The notes: generated by a model not told the origin, from the sequence alone. A stretch of DNA of 64,000 bases from Bradyrhizobium lablabi (GCF_018131005.1 NZ_JAFCJK010000007.1:186001-250000), one strand, 5' to 3'; positions 39,518 through 48,710 are shown, counted from the stretch's first letter. Translations and numbers: made by a program.

Positions 39518-40441
39518 ATGGCGGTGGTGGTGGCGGCGCTAATGCCGGTGTTCCTGTTGATCGTGCTGGGCTTCGTTCTGAAGCGCACGCTGATGCAGCT
39601 CGATACGCATTGGCATGGGCTGGAACAGCTCACCTACTACGTGCTGTTCCCGGTCCTGCTGGTGCAGACGCTGGTGAAGGCCGACCTGACGAACGTGCCT
39701 ATCGCGGGCGTCGGCGGCGCGCTGCTGCTCGCGTCGCTCGTGATGTCGCTGCTCTGTCTCGCGCTACGTGCGCCGCTCGCCCGCGCCGGCATCGATGGCC
39801 CGGCTTTCACCTCGATCTTCCAGGGCGCGACCCGCTGGCAGACCTATGTCGCGCTGTCGGTGTCAAGTAATCTGTTTGGCAGCGTCGGGCTTGCGCTCGC
39901 TTCCGTCGCGATGGTGGCAATCATTCCGCTGGTGAACGTCTTTAGTGTTGCCGTGCTGGCGCGCTACGCCACGTCCGAGAAGCGATCGACGCGGGCGATC
40001 ATCATGACGGTCGTGAGGAACCCGCTGATCTGGGCCTGCGTGATCGGGCTCGCCATCAACCTGACGCACATCCCACTGCCGCAGATCTGGCATCAGGTCG
40101 CCGATGCGCTGGGCGGCTCGTCGCTGGCGATCGGCCTGCTCGTGACCGGCGCCGGCTTGCAACTGAAAGGCATATTCCGCCCGAGCCTCGCCGCCACCGT
40201 CGCACTGGTCCTGAAGCTGGTCCTGATGCCTGCGCTTGTGGTCGCGCTTGCCTTGTGGTTCGGCCTCACCGGCTCCAGCCTCGCCATCGTCACGGCATGC
40301 GCGGCGGTGCCGACGTCGCCGTCAGCCTATGTGCTGGCGCGTCAGATGGGGGGCGACGCCCCGCTGCTCGCCCAGATCATCACGCTGCAGACGGTCCTGG
40401 CCGCGATCACGATGCCGATCGCAATCGCTGCGGTGGCGTGA
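39518..40441 (+). CDS. AEC-family transporter (auxin efflux carrier/malonate type)
   Basis: The 307-residue product has about ten transmembrane helices. Examples are ALMPVFLLIVLGFVLKRTLM at the start and VTACAAVPTSPSAYVLARQM near the end, the second being a conserved AEC block. IFQGATRWQTYVALSVSSNL is the conserved centre with Asn/Gly helix breaks. Members export or import small organic anions; the substrate cannot be told. It lies two bases after ruvX and may be co-transcribed. Confidence 0.88.
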   Translation: MAVVVAALMPVFLLIVLGFVLKRTLMQLDTHWHGLEQLTYYVLFPVLLVQTLVKADLTNVPIAGVGGALLLASLVMSLLCLALRAPLARAGIDGPAFTSIFQGATRWQTYVALSVSSNLFGSVGLALASVAMVAIIPLVNVFSVAVLARYATSEKRSTRAIIMTVVRNPLIWACVIGLAINLTHIPLPQIWHQVADALGGSSLAIGLLVTGAGLQLKGIFRPSLAATVALVLKLVLMPALVVALALWFGLTGSSLAIVTACAAVPTSPSAYVLARQMGGDAPLLAQIITLQTVLAAITMPIAIAAVA

Positions 40442-40534
40442 GCGGCCCGGCCACCCGCCGTCATTGCGATCCATCTCACGGCAAGTGGCGCAGTGGACTG
40501 CTTCGCCCAGGCTCGCAACAGCGCGCGCGGTCAC

Positions 40535-41308
40535 TCACTGTCCCGCCAGCCACCAGGTCTGGATCGTTGCCGCCAGATTGTTCAGCCCGTGCAGCACAAT
40601 GGTCAGCCAGGTCGAGCCGGTGCGAAACCGCAAGTAGCCGAACAGGAGGCCGATCGACAGCACCTCGCAGAGGAAGAACCAGTCGTATTGCAGGTGCATC
40701 ACCGCCCATATGATCGAGGACAGCAGGATCGCGCCGTAAGGACCAAGAAACGATTCCGACCATCCGCGAAACAGCCAGCCGCGCGCGAACAGTTCTTCCC
40801 AGATCGGCGCGGCGCCGGCGAAGGCCACTACCAGCAGCCACAGCGCGCCTTCCGCCTGTGCCGATTTCAGTACATCGCCCATGAAGCCGGGGGAGACCTC
40901 GCGGCCGGCGGCGCGGGACACCACGTCCCAGCCCCCGATCAGGACGGCGAGTGCGATGACGCCGACGATCACGTTTTTCCACGACGTCCAGTGCAGCCCG
41001 AGATAATCGGAAAACCGCATCCGGGTCGGGAGGATCGCGATCCACAGCGCCAGCAGCACCATGGGCAGACCTGCGACGACCGAGAGCGAAATGGTCAGGC
41101 CGCTCGCGGCCACATGGGTGATGCTCTCGATGGACACCGCCTCGCCATGCCACATCACAAAGAAGATGATGACCCCGACCTGACCGAGGAATGTCGCGCC
41201 GAAGATGGCCACGCCCCAAAGCGCCGTGCCCCAGAACTTCCAGACTCGGGGTGGGCGCGGCGCGGGATCGATGGCCGCGGGCGGCAGTTCTGGATTGAGT
41301 GCGTCCAT
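40535..41308 (-). CDS. CPBP-family intramembrane metalloprotease
   Basis: The 257-residue product has about six transmembrane segments. It carries the CPBP (Abi/Rce1-like) motifs: the glutamate pair in PIWEELFARGWLFRGW, His in IIWAVMHLQYDWFFL, and HGLNN near the end. It probably processes membrane or prenylated-type substrates. The ATG at 41308 is chosen because the upstream frame overlaps the acyl-CoA dehydrogenase in a wrong frame. It follows that gene by 10 bases. Confidence 0.85.
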   Translation of the reverse strand: MDALNPELPPAAIDPAPRPPRVWKFWGTALWGVAIFGATFLGQVGVIIFFVMWHGEAVSIESITHVAASGLTISLSVVAGLPMVLLALWIAILPTRMRFSDYLGLHWTSWKNVIVGVIALAVLIGGWDVVSRAAGREVSPGFMGDVLKSAQAEGALWLLVVAFAGAAPIWEELFARGWLFRGWSESFLGPYGAILLSSIIWAVMHLQYDWFFLCEVLSIGLLFGYLRFRTGSTWLTIVLHGLNNLAATIQTWWLAGQ

Positions 41309-41318
41309 CAGCAGACCT

Positions 41319-42962
41319 TCATGGCAGCGCTCGCGCGAGCAGCGCGCGACTGTCGTCGTTGGATAGTTCGACCGCGCCGTACATGCCGGCATGGTTTCCG
41401 GCAAGTCGCGTGGCCGCGAACAATTCGGCGCCTCTCGGCGAGACCTGATTGAGCGCCGCAGCCGCGGCGAGCATGGCAAGCTTCTCGACCGCAAGCCGCG
41501 CCACCCGCTCGCTGTCGCCACGGCGGAACGATGCCCCGATTGATGCGACGGCCTCGGCCGCGCCGTTCAGGCCCTGCGTTTCCTCCGCAAGCTGACGCAG
41601 CACCGCGAGCGCCGCGTCGGCCTCGCGGCCGAGCGCGCGCAACACGTCGAGGCACATCACATTGCCGGAACCTTCCCAGATCGCATTGACCGGCGACTCG
41701 CGGTAGTGGCGGGCCAGAATGCCCTCCTCGACATAGCCATTGCCGCCGAGGCACTCCATCGCTTCGTAGAGGAAGCCGGGCGCGCTCTTGCAGACCCAGT
41801 ATTTGATCGCAGGCGTCAGCAGCCGCATGTAGGCGGACTCGCCGGCATCGACGCCTGCGCGGTCGAAGGCGCGGCAGAGCCGCATCACCAGCGCCACCGA
41901 GGCCTCGACATGCAGCGCCATGTCCGCGAGCACAGCCTGCATCAGCGGCTGGTCGGCGAGATGCTTCTGGAACACGCTACGATGGCGCGCATGATGCAGT
42001 GCATGCGCAAGCCCCGAGCGCATCAGCCCGGCGGAGGCGATCGCACAGTCCTGTCGCGTGAGCTGCACCATCTGGATGATGGTGCGGATGCCCTTGCCCT
42101 CCTCGCCGACCCGTTCGGCGTAGGCGCCGTGAAATTCCACCTCCGACGAGGCGTTGGAGCGGTTGCCGAGCTTGTCCTTCAGCCGCTGGAAGTGGATGGC
42201 GTTGACCGAGCCGTCGGGCGCAAAGCGCGGCATGAAGAAGCAGGTCAGGCCTTGTTCGGCCTGCGCCAGCACGAGGAATGCGTCACACATCGGCGCCGAC
42301 ATGAACCATTTGTGGCCGACCACCCGGTAGGCGCCGCCGTCACGATCCGCCCGCGTCATGTTCGCGCGCACATCGGTGCCGCCCTGCTTCTCGGTCATGC
42401 CCATGCCGAGCGTCATGCCGCGCTTCTCCCACCACGGCGCAAAGCTCGGGTCATAGGCGCGCGTGCCGATCACCGGCATCGTCTTGGCGAGCAGATCCGG
42501 CTGTGAGGCGAGCGCCGCGACCGAAGCCCGCGTCATCGTGATCGGGCAGAGATGGCCGGTCTCGACCTGCGCGGCGATGTAGAACCTGGCCGCCCGCACC
42601 ACTTCGGCCGCGCCGCCGGCCGGCTTGCCGTCCGCGCTCCAGGTCGAATTGTGCACGCCGGCATGCGCAGAGTGCGCCATCAGCTCGTGATAGGCCGGAT
42701 GAAATTCGACCTCGTCCCGGCGACGACCCTTGGAATCGAACAGCCGCAGCTTCGGCGTGTTCTCGTTGGCGAGGCGGCCGCGCTCCGCCATGACGGCGGA
42801 ACCCCAATGTGTGCCGAACTCCGACAGTTCGGTGGCTGCCGCCGCCCCGCCATTGGCCGCGACCGCCGCGACCAGCGGGACATCCGATGCGAACAGGTCG
42901 ACGTTCTCGAACGGCGGCGACTGGTTCAGCACGTCATGTGTGGCAAAGGAAGCCTGCGTCAT
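41319..42962 (-). CDS. AidB-like acyl-CoA dehydrogenase
   Basis: The 547-residue flavoprotein matches AidB in length and layout. It has an N-terminal domain (THDVLNQSPPFENVDLFASD), the FAD/acyl domain with GMGMTEKQGGTDVRANMTRA and HKWFMSAPMCDAFLVLAQAE, and the helical domain with LTRQDCAIASAGLMRSGLAH and ECLGGNGYVEEGILARHYRE. AidB is an alkylation-response flavoprotein in E. coli. An Ada gene lies at 60565 but is not adjacent. It is co-oriented with the CPBP protease. Confidence 0.9.
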   Translation of the reverse strand: MTQASFATHDVLNQSPPFENVDLFASDVPLVAAVAANGGAAAATELSEFGTHWGSAVMAERGRLANENTPKLRLFDSKGRRRDEVEFHPAYHELMAHSAHAGVHNSTWSADGKPAGGAAEVVRAARFYIAAQVETGHLCPITMTRASVAALASQPDLLAKTMPVIGTRAYDPSFAPWWEKRGMTLGMGMTEKQGGTDVRANMTRADRDGGAYRVVGHKWFMSAPMCDAFLVLAQAEQGLTCFFMPRFAPDGSVNAIHFQRLKDKLGNRSNASSEVEFHGAYAERVGEEGKGIRTIIQMVQLTRQDCAIASAGLMRSGLAHALHHARHRSVFQKHLADQPLMQAVLADMALHVEASVALVMRLCRAFDRAGVDAGESAYMRLLTPAIKYWVCKSAPGFLYEAMECLGGNGYVEEGILARHYRESPVNAIWEGSGNVMCLDVLRALGREADAALAVLRQLAEETQGLNGAAEAVASIGASFRRGDSERVARLAVEKLAMLAAAAALNQVSPRGAELFAATRLAGNHAGMYGAVELSNDDSRALLARALP

Positions 42963-42985
42963 GGCCTTGTCTCACGGATCGGGGA

Positions 42986-43213
42986 TCAATTGCGGCGCGC
43001 AGATATCAGGAAATCATAGGCTTGTCCGCCCGCTCCCGGCAGCGAAAAGTGCCACCATTCCTTCGAATAGTTCACAAATCCCTGCCGCGACATTGCCGCC
43101 ATCAGGGTGGTCGGATCGATGTCCCGCAGGAACACGAAGCCGGCCGGCAGGCCCTGCGCATGGGCAGACGTAACGGACACCACGACGGTGAATGGGATGA
43201 CGACAGCTTTCAC
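42986..43213 (-). pseudogene. D-Ala-D-Ala dipeptidase gene collapsed by an internal in-frame deletion
   Basis: The 75-residue frame starts (GTG) with a signal peptide (VKAVVIPFTVVVSVTSAHAQ) and GLPAGFVFLRDIDPT, the N-terminus of VanX/DdpX-type dipeptidases. It then jumps directly to MAAMSRQGFVNYSKEWWHFS and LPG, the C-terminal end containing the catalytic Glu and last zinc His (EWWHF). About 130 residues, including the other zinc ligands (SxHxxGxAxD-type), are missing. The product cannot be a working peptidase. Confidence 0.65.
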
Positions 43214-43230
43214 AGGTTGTTCGCTCCATC

Positions 43231-43262
43231 GTCACGGCCCGGCTACGCTCCAGCCGTGACGG
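43231..43262. promoter_or_regulatory. Stable hairpin upstream of pyrB
   Basis: CGTCACGGC (43231-43239) and GCCGTGACG (43254-43262) form a perfect 9-base stem with a 14-base loop, 96 bases before the pyrB ATG. It has no T-run. It could be a leader regulatory structure or the terminator-like end of a decayed element. Confidence 0.4.
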
Positions 43263-43357
43263 CGGGAAAGCCGGCTGCATCTTACCTGGGGGATAACCCG
43301 GATGGCCCCTATTCGCGCTTGCCCCTCGGCTCTTCCGCGCCTATAGCTCTCGCTTTA

Positions 43358-44311
43358 ATGACCCCATCGTTAAAATCCACTTTCGTCCTCGGCCACCGGC
43401 ATCTGCTGGGTATTGAGGGCCTTTCCGCCGACGACATCACCGGCCTGCTCGACCTCTCCGAGGAGTATGTCGAGCTCAACCGCCAGGTCGACAAGAAGCG
43501 CGCCTCGCTGCGCGGCCGCACCCAGGTCAACCTGTTCTTCGAGGCTTCGACGCGGACCCAGTCCTCGTTCGAGATCGCCGGAAAACGGCTGGGCGCCGAC
43601 GTCATGAACATGTCGGTGTCATCGATGTCGACCCGCAAGGGCGAGACACTGATGGACACCGCGGTGACGTTGAACGCGATGCACCCCGACATCCTCGTGG
43701 TGCGGCACCACGCCTCCGGCGCAGTCGAGCTGCTCGCGCGCAAGGTTGACGGTTCCGTCATCAATGCCGGCGACGGCGCCCACGAGCATCCGACCCAGGC
43801 GCTGCTGGACGCGCTGACCATCCGCCGCAACAAGGGCCGGCTCGAAGGGCTCGTGATCGCAATCTGCGGTGACGTGCTGCATTCGCGCGTGGCGCGCTCC
43901 AACATTCTCCTGCTCAACACCATGGGCGCCCGCGTCCGCGTCGTGGCGCCCTCCACGCTTCTGCCGCGCGGCATCGAGCGGATGGGCGTCGAGGTCGCGC
44001 GCGACATGCGCGAAGGGCTGAACGGCGCCGACATCGTGATGATGCTGCGGCTGCAGCGCGAGCGAATGAACGGCTCCTTCGTGCCATCGTCAGGCGAGTA
44101 TTTCCATTATTTTGGCCTCGACCAGAAAAAGCTCGCTTACGCAAAGCCCGATGCGCTGGTGATGCATCCCGGCCCGATGAACCGCGGCGTCGAGATCGAC
44201 ACCTTCGTCGCCGACGGCGCGCAGTCGCTGATCCGCGAACAGGTGGAAATGGGAGTGGCGGTGCGCATGGCGGTGCTGGAGGCACTTGCCCGCAACCTGC
44301 CCAACGCGTGA
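43358..44311 (+). CDS. pyrB: Aspartate carbamoyltransferase catalytic subunit
   Basis: The 317-residue enzyme joins carbamoyl phosphate and aspartate, the second step of pyrimidine synthesis. Motifs are FFEASTRTQSSFEIAGKRLG (carbamoyl phosphate loop), NAGDGAHEHPTQALLDALTI and VMHPGPMNRGVEID. The ATG at 43358 fits the family start (MTPSLKSTFVLGHRHLLGIE); the frame is open upstream but non-coding. No pyrI regulatory subunit is present; as in other rhizobia a pyrC-like gene follows directly. Confidence 0.96.
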   Translation: MTPSLKSTFVLGHRHLLGIEGLSADDITGLLDLSEEYVELNRQVDKKRASLRGRTQVNLFFEASTRTQSSFEIAGKRLGADVMNMSVSSMSTRKGETLMDTAVTLNAMHPDILVVRHHASGAVELLARKVDGSVINAGDGAHEHPTQALLDALTIRRNKGRLEGLVIAICGDVLHSRVARSNILLLNTMGARVRVVAPSTLLPRGIERMGVEVARDMREGLNGADIVMMLRLQRERMNGSFVPSSGEYFHYFGLDQKKLAYAKPDALVMHPGPMNRGVEIDTFVADGAQSLIREQVEMGVAVRMAVLEALARNLPNA

Positions 44312-44315
44312 CGCC

Positions 44316-45617
44316 ATGCTGACCGACCGCAGACCGATCCTGCTCGCCAACGCCCGCGTCATCGACCCGTCGCGCGATTTCGACGGCCCCGGCGACGTGC
44401 TGATCGCCGATGGCATGATACGCGACGCCAGGCGCGGAATCGGCGCCGCCGGCGTCCCCGAAGGTACCGACATCGTCAATTGCGCCGGCAGGATCGTCGC
44501 CCCTGGCCTGATCGACATGCGCGCTTTCGTGGGCGAGCCCGGCGCGAGCCACCGCGAGACCTTTGCTTCCGCAAGTCAGGCCGCTGCCGCCGGCGGCATC
44601 ACCACCATCATCTGCCAGCCCGATACCTCGCCGGTCATCGACAATTCGGCCACCGTGGACTTCGTGCTGCGCCGCGCGCGCGACACCGCGATCGTCAACA
44701 TCCATCCGATGGCGGCCCTGACAAAGGGCCTGCAGGGCCGGGAGATGACCGAGATCGGCCTGTTGAAGGCGGCCGGCGCGGTTGCCTTCACCGATGGCGA
44801 CAGGAGCGTCACCAACGCGCAGGTGATGCGCCGTGCCCTCACCTACGCCCGCGATTTCGACGCGCTGATCGTGCACCACACCGAGGACCCGCATTTGGTC
44901 GGCGAAGGCGTGATGAACGAGGGCGAGTTTGCCACGCGGCTTGGGCTTGCCGGCATTCCCACCGCCGCCGAGTCGATCATGCTCGAGCGCGACATGCGGC
45001 TCGCGGCGCTGACCGGCGGCCGCTACCACGCAGCCTCCCTGACCTCGACGGAGTCGCTGGAAATTCTCAAGCGCGCGCGCGATGACGGCATCGACGTATC
45101 GGCCTCGGTCTCAATCAACCATGTGACGTTGAATGAGAACGACATCGGCCCCTACCGCACCTTCCTGAAGCTGTCGCCGCCGCTGCGCACCGAGAGCGAC
45201 CGCCAGGCGCTGGTGGCCGCGCTCGCCTCCGGGCTGATCGACGTCGTGATGAGCGACCACAATCCGCAGGACGTCGAGGTCAAGCGGCTGCCGTTCGCGG
45301 AAGCGGCGAGCGGCGCGGTCGGCCTACAGACCATGCTGCCGGCGGCGTTGCGGCTGATCCACAATGGTGAACTGGAGTTCAGGACGCTGATCCGCGCGAT
45401 GTCGACCCGGCCGGCGGAACTTTTGGGGTTACCCGGCGGAACGCTGCGCGCCGGCGCCCCGGCCGACGTCATCGTGATCGACGCCGATACGCCGTGGGTG
45501 CTTGATCGCGACGATCTCAAATCGCTGTGCAAGAACACGCCGTTCGACGACGCCCGCTTCTCTGGCCGTGTGGTGCGGACTATTGTCGGCGGACGGACGG
45601 TTTACGAACATGTCTAA
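44316..45617 (+). CDS. Dihydroorotase-like protein lacking the HxH metal motif (PyrC/PyrX type)
   Basis: The 433-residue amidohydrolase-fold protein follows pyrB by four bases. Active class I dihydroorotases have PGxIDxHVH; here the same place reads APGLIDMRAFVGEPG, so both metal-binding histidines are replaced. Other metal positions are also changed (HHTEDPH; YHAASLTST; INHVTLNE), while SDHNPQ keeps the terminal Asp. This fits the non-catalytic PyrX/PyrC' proteins that assemble with aspartate carbamoyltransferase. A separate active dihydroorotase would be expected elsewhere in the genome. Confidence 0.85.
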   Translation: MLTDRRPILLANARVIDPSRDFDGPGDVLIADGMIRDARRGIGAAGVPEGTDIVNCAGRIVAPGLIDMRAFVGEPGASHRETFASASQAAAAGGITTIICQPDTSPVIDNSATVDFVLRRARDTAIVNIHPMAALTKGLQGREMTEIGLLKAAGAVAFTDGDRSVTNAQVMRRALTYARDFDALIVHHTEDPHLVGEGVMNEGEFATRLGLAGIPTAAESIMLERDMRLAALTGGRYHAASLTSTESLEILKRARDDGIDVSASVSINHVTLNENDIGPYRTFLKLSPPLRTESDRQALVAALASGLIDVVMSDHNPQDVEVKRLPFAEAASGAVGLQTMLPAALRLIHNGELEFRTLIRAMSTRPAELLGLPGGTLRAGAPADVIVIDADTPWVLDRDDLKSLCKNTPFDDARFSGRVVRTIVGGRTVYEHV

Positions 45618-45646
45618 TCCGCGGCAATCTTGCGGGGACCGCAGCA

Positions 45647-46243
45647 ATGTCGGATGACGTCTTCCTCGTTGTCGCGTTCCTGATCGGCTACCTGCTCGGC
45701 TCGATCCCGTTTGGCCTTGTGCTGACCAGGTTTGCCGGCACGCAGGATCTGCGCTCGATCGGATCAGGCAACATCGGGGCCACCAATGTGCTGCGCACCG
45801 GGCGCAAGGGCCTCGCGGCGGCGACGCTGATCGGCGACATGCTCAAGGGCACCGTCGCGGTCGTGATCGCGGGGTACCTTGACGGCCCGAACGCGGCGAT
45901 GCTGGCCGCGCTCGGCGCCTTCCTCGGCCACCTGTTCCCGATCTGGCTGAAATTCAGGGGCGGCAAGGGCGTGGCGACCTATATCGGCGTGCTGCTTGGC
46001 CTGTTCTGGCCGGCAGCGCTGATCTTTGCCGTGATCTGGCTCGCCACCGCCTACACCACCCGCTACTCGTCACTGGCGGCGCTGGTCGCGGCCTTTGTGA
46101 CGCCGCTGTTCCTGTGGTGGTTCGGCCACGCCGCGCTTGCCTCGCTGTTTGCGGTGCTGACGCTCATGCTGTTCTACATGCACCGCGAGAACATCAAGCG
46201 CCTGCAGGACGGCACCGAGGGCAAAATCGGCGAGAAGAGGTAG
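45647..46243 (+). CDS. plsY: Glycerol-3-phosphate acyltransferase PlsY
   Basis: The 198-residue membrane enzyme transfers acyl groups from acyl-phosphate to glycerol-3-phosphate. It has five helices and the three family motifs: YLLGSIPFGLV, SGNIGATNVLRTG, and FPIWLKFRGGKGVATYIGVL. The ATG at 45647 matches the usual start. It follows the pyrC-like gene by 29 bases. Confidence 0.95.
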   Translation: MSDDVFLVVAFLIGYLLGSIPFGLVLTRFAGTQDLRSIGSGNIGATNVLRTGRKGLAAATLIGDMLKGTVAVVIAGYLDGPNAAMLAALGAFLGHLFPIWLKFRGGKGVATYIGVLLGLFWPAALIFAVIWLATAYTTRYSSLAALVAAFVTPLFLWWFGHAALASLFAVLTLMLFYMHRENIKRLQDGTEGKIGEKR

Positions 46244-46256
46244 CGTCTGACGCTAC
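46240..46256. terminator. Palindrome shared by two convergent stop codons
   Basis: GTAGCGT-CTG-ACGCTAC is a perfect 7-base hairpin. The plsY stop TAG and the opposing amidase stop TAG are the mirror-image TAGs of its two arms. It probably acts as a bidirectional terminator although no T-run follows. Confidence 0.45.
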
Positions 46257-47494
46257 GGCCGCTTCAACGCGTCCTCGATAAAGCCTGCTGCCGTCAGCGC
46301 CTGCGCATCGCCGCCGAACCGCGCGATGACGGTCACGCCAACGGGCAATCCGCCCTCGGCGATGTGCGCCGGCACGTTGACGCAGGGAACGCCCATCAAC
46401 GTCCAGAGCCGGTTGTAGCGGGGATCGCCGGTTGACGATAAGCCCTTTGGCGCAGCGCCGGCTGCCGAGAGCGTCAGCAGCACGTCGACCTCGTCGAAGA
46501 CTGCGCCAAGAGCCTGCCGCGCGCGCGCCGCAACATCGATCGCCGCGTCATAGTCGAAGGGCGTGAAGCCCTTGCTCTCGTCGAGGCGGCCGCGCAGCAG
46601 CGGTGGCATCGCGTCGTAGTTCTGCCGGTACTCCCAGGCGAACGACTGGTGCGCCTCGAACTCCTGCACGATGGGATGGATCCGCCACGCCTCCGCGACG
46701 ATCTCCGGCATCGCGAGCTCGCGCACCGACGAGCCCGCCTGCTTAGCGGCGCGCGCCGCCGTCTGCAGCGCCGCCGCCCCCGAGGCATCCGGCGCGCCGG
46801 CAAAGCCTTGCGTCACCACGCCGATGCGTGGCGCCGCGACGCCCGCCGGCACCGCAAGCTCCGGCCGATTGGTTATCGCCGCGAGCCCGCGCGCGACGTC
46901 GCGTACCTTGGCGCCGAACAACCCGACGGTGTCCAGTGTCCAGGAAAAGCATTTCACGCCGACGGTCGGCAACAGCCGATAGCTTGGCTTGATCGCGGCG
47001 ACACCGCAGAACGAGGCCGGCCGGATCACCGAGCCGCCGGTCTGCGTCCCCAGCGCCAGCGGGATCATCCCCGCCGCGACCGCAGCAGCCGAGCCCGAGG
47101 ACGACCCGCCGGGGGTATGGGCGTGGTTGCGCGGATTGAGCGTCGCGGTCGGATCGTTCGCCGCGAACGCCGTCGTCGTGGTCTTTCCGATGATGGTCGC
47201 GCCCGCCTGCCTCAGCGCCATCACGACCGGCGCATCGCCACGCGGGCGATGTCCGCGATAGATCTGTGAACCCATCTCGGTCGGGAAATCGGCGGTGTCG
47301 ATGATGTCCTTGACGCCAACCGCGACGCCCCGCAGCGGACCGGCGCCTTGCGCGCGGGCGTTCTCGTCATGGCAGACGAAGGCGCCGATGGTCTTGTCAT
47401 GCGCCCGGATCGCCTCGAGCGACTGGCCGACGGCAGCCTCAGTGGTGAGCGTCCCCCGATCAACAGACTCCTGCAACTCAACGAGCGAGATCAT
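46253..47494 (-). CDS. Amidase-signature hydrolase
   Basis: The 413-residue product has the amidase signature triad: Lys in RGVAVGVKDIIDT, Ser-cisSer in HTPGGSSSGSAAAVAAG and Ser in GTQTGGSVIRPASFCG. It is shorter than GatA and lacks GatA-specific C-terminal features, so it is a stand-alone amide hydrolase of unknown substrate. GGAGGT lies 8 bases before the ATG at 47494; a further in-frame start at 47518 is less likely. It is convergent with plsY. Confidence 0.88.
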   Translation of the reverse strand: MISLVELQESVDRGTLTTEAAVGQSLEAIRAHDKTIGAFVCHDENARAQGAGPLRGVAVGVKDIIDTADFPTEMGSQIYRGHRPRGDAPVVMALRQAGATIIGKTTTTAFAANDPTATLNPRNHAHTPGGSSSGSAAAVAAGMIPLALGTQTGGSVIRPASFCGVAAIKPSYRLLPTVGVKCFSWTLDTVGLFGAKVRDVARGLAAITNRPELAVPAGVAAPRIGVVTQGFAGAPDASGAAALQTAARAAKQAGSSVRELAMPEIVAEAWRIHPIVQEFEAHQSFAWEYRQNYDAMPPLLRGRLDESKGFTPFDYDAAIDVAARARQALGAVFDEVDVLLTLSAAGAAPKGLSSTGDPRYNRLWTLMGVPCVNVPAHIAEGGLPVGVTVIARFGGDAQALTAAGFIEDALKRP

Positions 47495-48069
47495 CGGCTG
47501 AATACCTCCGGTTTCCATCGCGGTTTGTACGAAGCCTGGCGTGATCGGGCAAGCCGGCGCCGGAACGAGTTGGTCGCAGCCTCCGTTGAGGCGCCGCCAG
47601 CTCTCGTCGGCATGAGTTCATCGGCCAAGAATGTCGTGCACCTGGATGCGCTCACCTCCGAGCCATATCCGTCCCGCTTTCCGTGGCGGAGCCCTCCACC
47701 AATATTTCTTAGCAATTCAATCTCAGGCCCGTCGGTCGCGGTGCATGGATACAGGTCAATCCGTGGCCAAACGACTGCGGCCGGTTAGGGTATGTATTCA
47801 TAAAGGCCTGGATGTCAGCTCCCGACAACCTCAAGCGGAAAATCCTACAATCACGTCATCTCAAGCCGATCAATTCGGCCGTTACCGACGAGGCTCGTGG
47901 CAGGCGCGGCCGCTGCAGATGTCCGCTATGGACCAAAGCGCGTCTTGATCTAAATCAAGCACCGATTCAACCTTTCGTCGAAAGGTCCTATAAGTTCGCA
48001 CAAGGACTGTGTCTTGAGCGGACCGGGACTTCACTAACCCTAGCGAACCCTGAACAAAGGACAGATGCC
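47495..48069. other. Intergenic stretch with a FixK box, no supported gene
   Basis: Open frames in 47519-47948 lack recognisable domains. The last 130 bases contain the box at 47945-47958 and the leader of the gene at 48070. Confidence 0.45.
47945..47958. promoter_or_regulatory. Perfect FixK/FNR box TTGA-N6-TCAA (upstream of 48070)
   Basis: TTGA TCTAAA TCAA is centred about 118 bases before the ATG at 48070. The spacing is longer than at the other three boxes, so either the leader is longer or the real start is upstream. Confidence 0.6.
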
Positions 48070-48519
48070 ATGACAAAGTGGGTCACTGTTGAAGCAATCG
48101 GGATCGAGAACCGCATGACGGGCGACGATCCGGGCGACGATCTCGAGATTTACGGGCATCTTGGAGCATGGGTGATTTTCATCAATCCGGCGGGCCACGA
48201 ACAGCATAGAATTCAGCATTTACTAATGGACCGCATGAATCCATCGATGCGACAAAGCATCACGGAACACGCAACGCTTCACATCGGGAAGACGACACCC
48301 CCTATGGACGTCAGACCCAATGAGTTTCTCTGGATCGGCGGACACCTGAAGGAGCAAGATGACACCAGTGCAAACGATAGCTTGGGCGACAACCATCTTA
48401 AGTTCAGGTATGATATTCTTGAGGGCCATGTAAACGAAGAAAAAAGAGTGATGTTCACTGAAAGTGGTCAAGTCGTCGAGGCTATTTTTCGTATCAGATT
48501 TGTGCCGCCGCCTGCGTAA
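48070..48519 (+). CDS. Hypothetical protein behind a FixK box
   Basis: The 149-residue product, MTKWVTVEAIGIENRMTGDD, PGDDLEIYGHLGAWVIFINP, and later MDVRPNEFLWIGGHLKEQDD, looks like a beta-rich soluble protein with no signal peptide. AAAGGA precedes the ATG by 11 bases. I do not recognise the family. The regular alternation of hydrophobic strands (FRYDILEGHVNEEKRVMFTE, VVEAIFRIRFVPPPA) suggests a beta-barrel or calycin-like fold. Confidence 0.6.
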   Translation: MTKWVTVEAIGIENRMTGDDPGDDLEIYGHLGAWVIFINPAGHEQHRIQHLLMDRMNPSMRQSITEHATLHIGKTTPPMDVRPNEFLWIGGHLKEQDDTSANDSLGDNHLKFRYDILEGHVNEEKRVMFTESGQVVEAIFRIRFVPPPA

Positions 48520-48710
48520 TGGCTAACGTTCTGCCGTCCGCATCTTTGAATATTCGAAAGACCATCCCAACCGGCAGCACGCCTTCGGGTTAAGCGACGG
48601 CGAAACGGTGAAGGGCGCGGATGCGCTGGCCCAAGTCGAACTTCTGGTGAGGTCCGCTATCGCGCCGCAGCGGACTTCAAAGCGGATCAAGACAAATGGA
48701 GCTCATTGTC

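Noticed and set aside
43914..45029. 371-codon minus-strand frame opposite pyrB and the pyrC-like gene
   Set aside because: Antisense shadow of two well-supported genes; composition is His/Arg/Gly-rich with no motif.
47519..47948. Plus-strand frames between amidase and the FixK-box gene
   Set aside because: No recognisable motif; the region carries the regulatory site instead.
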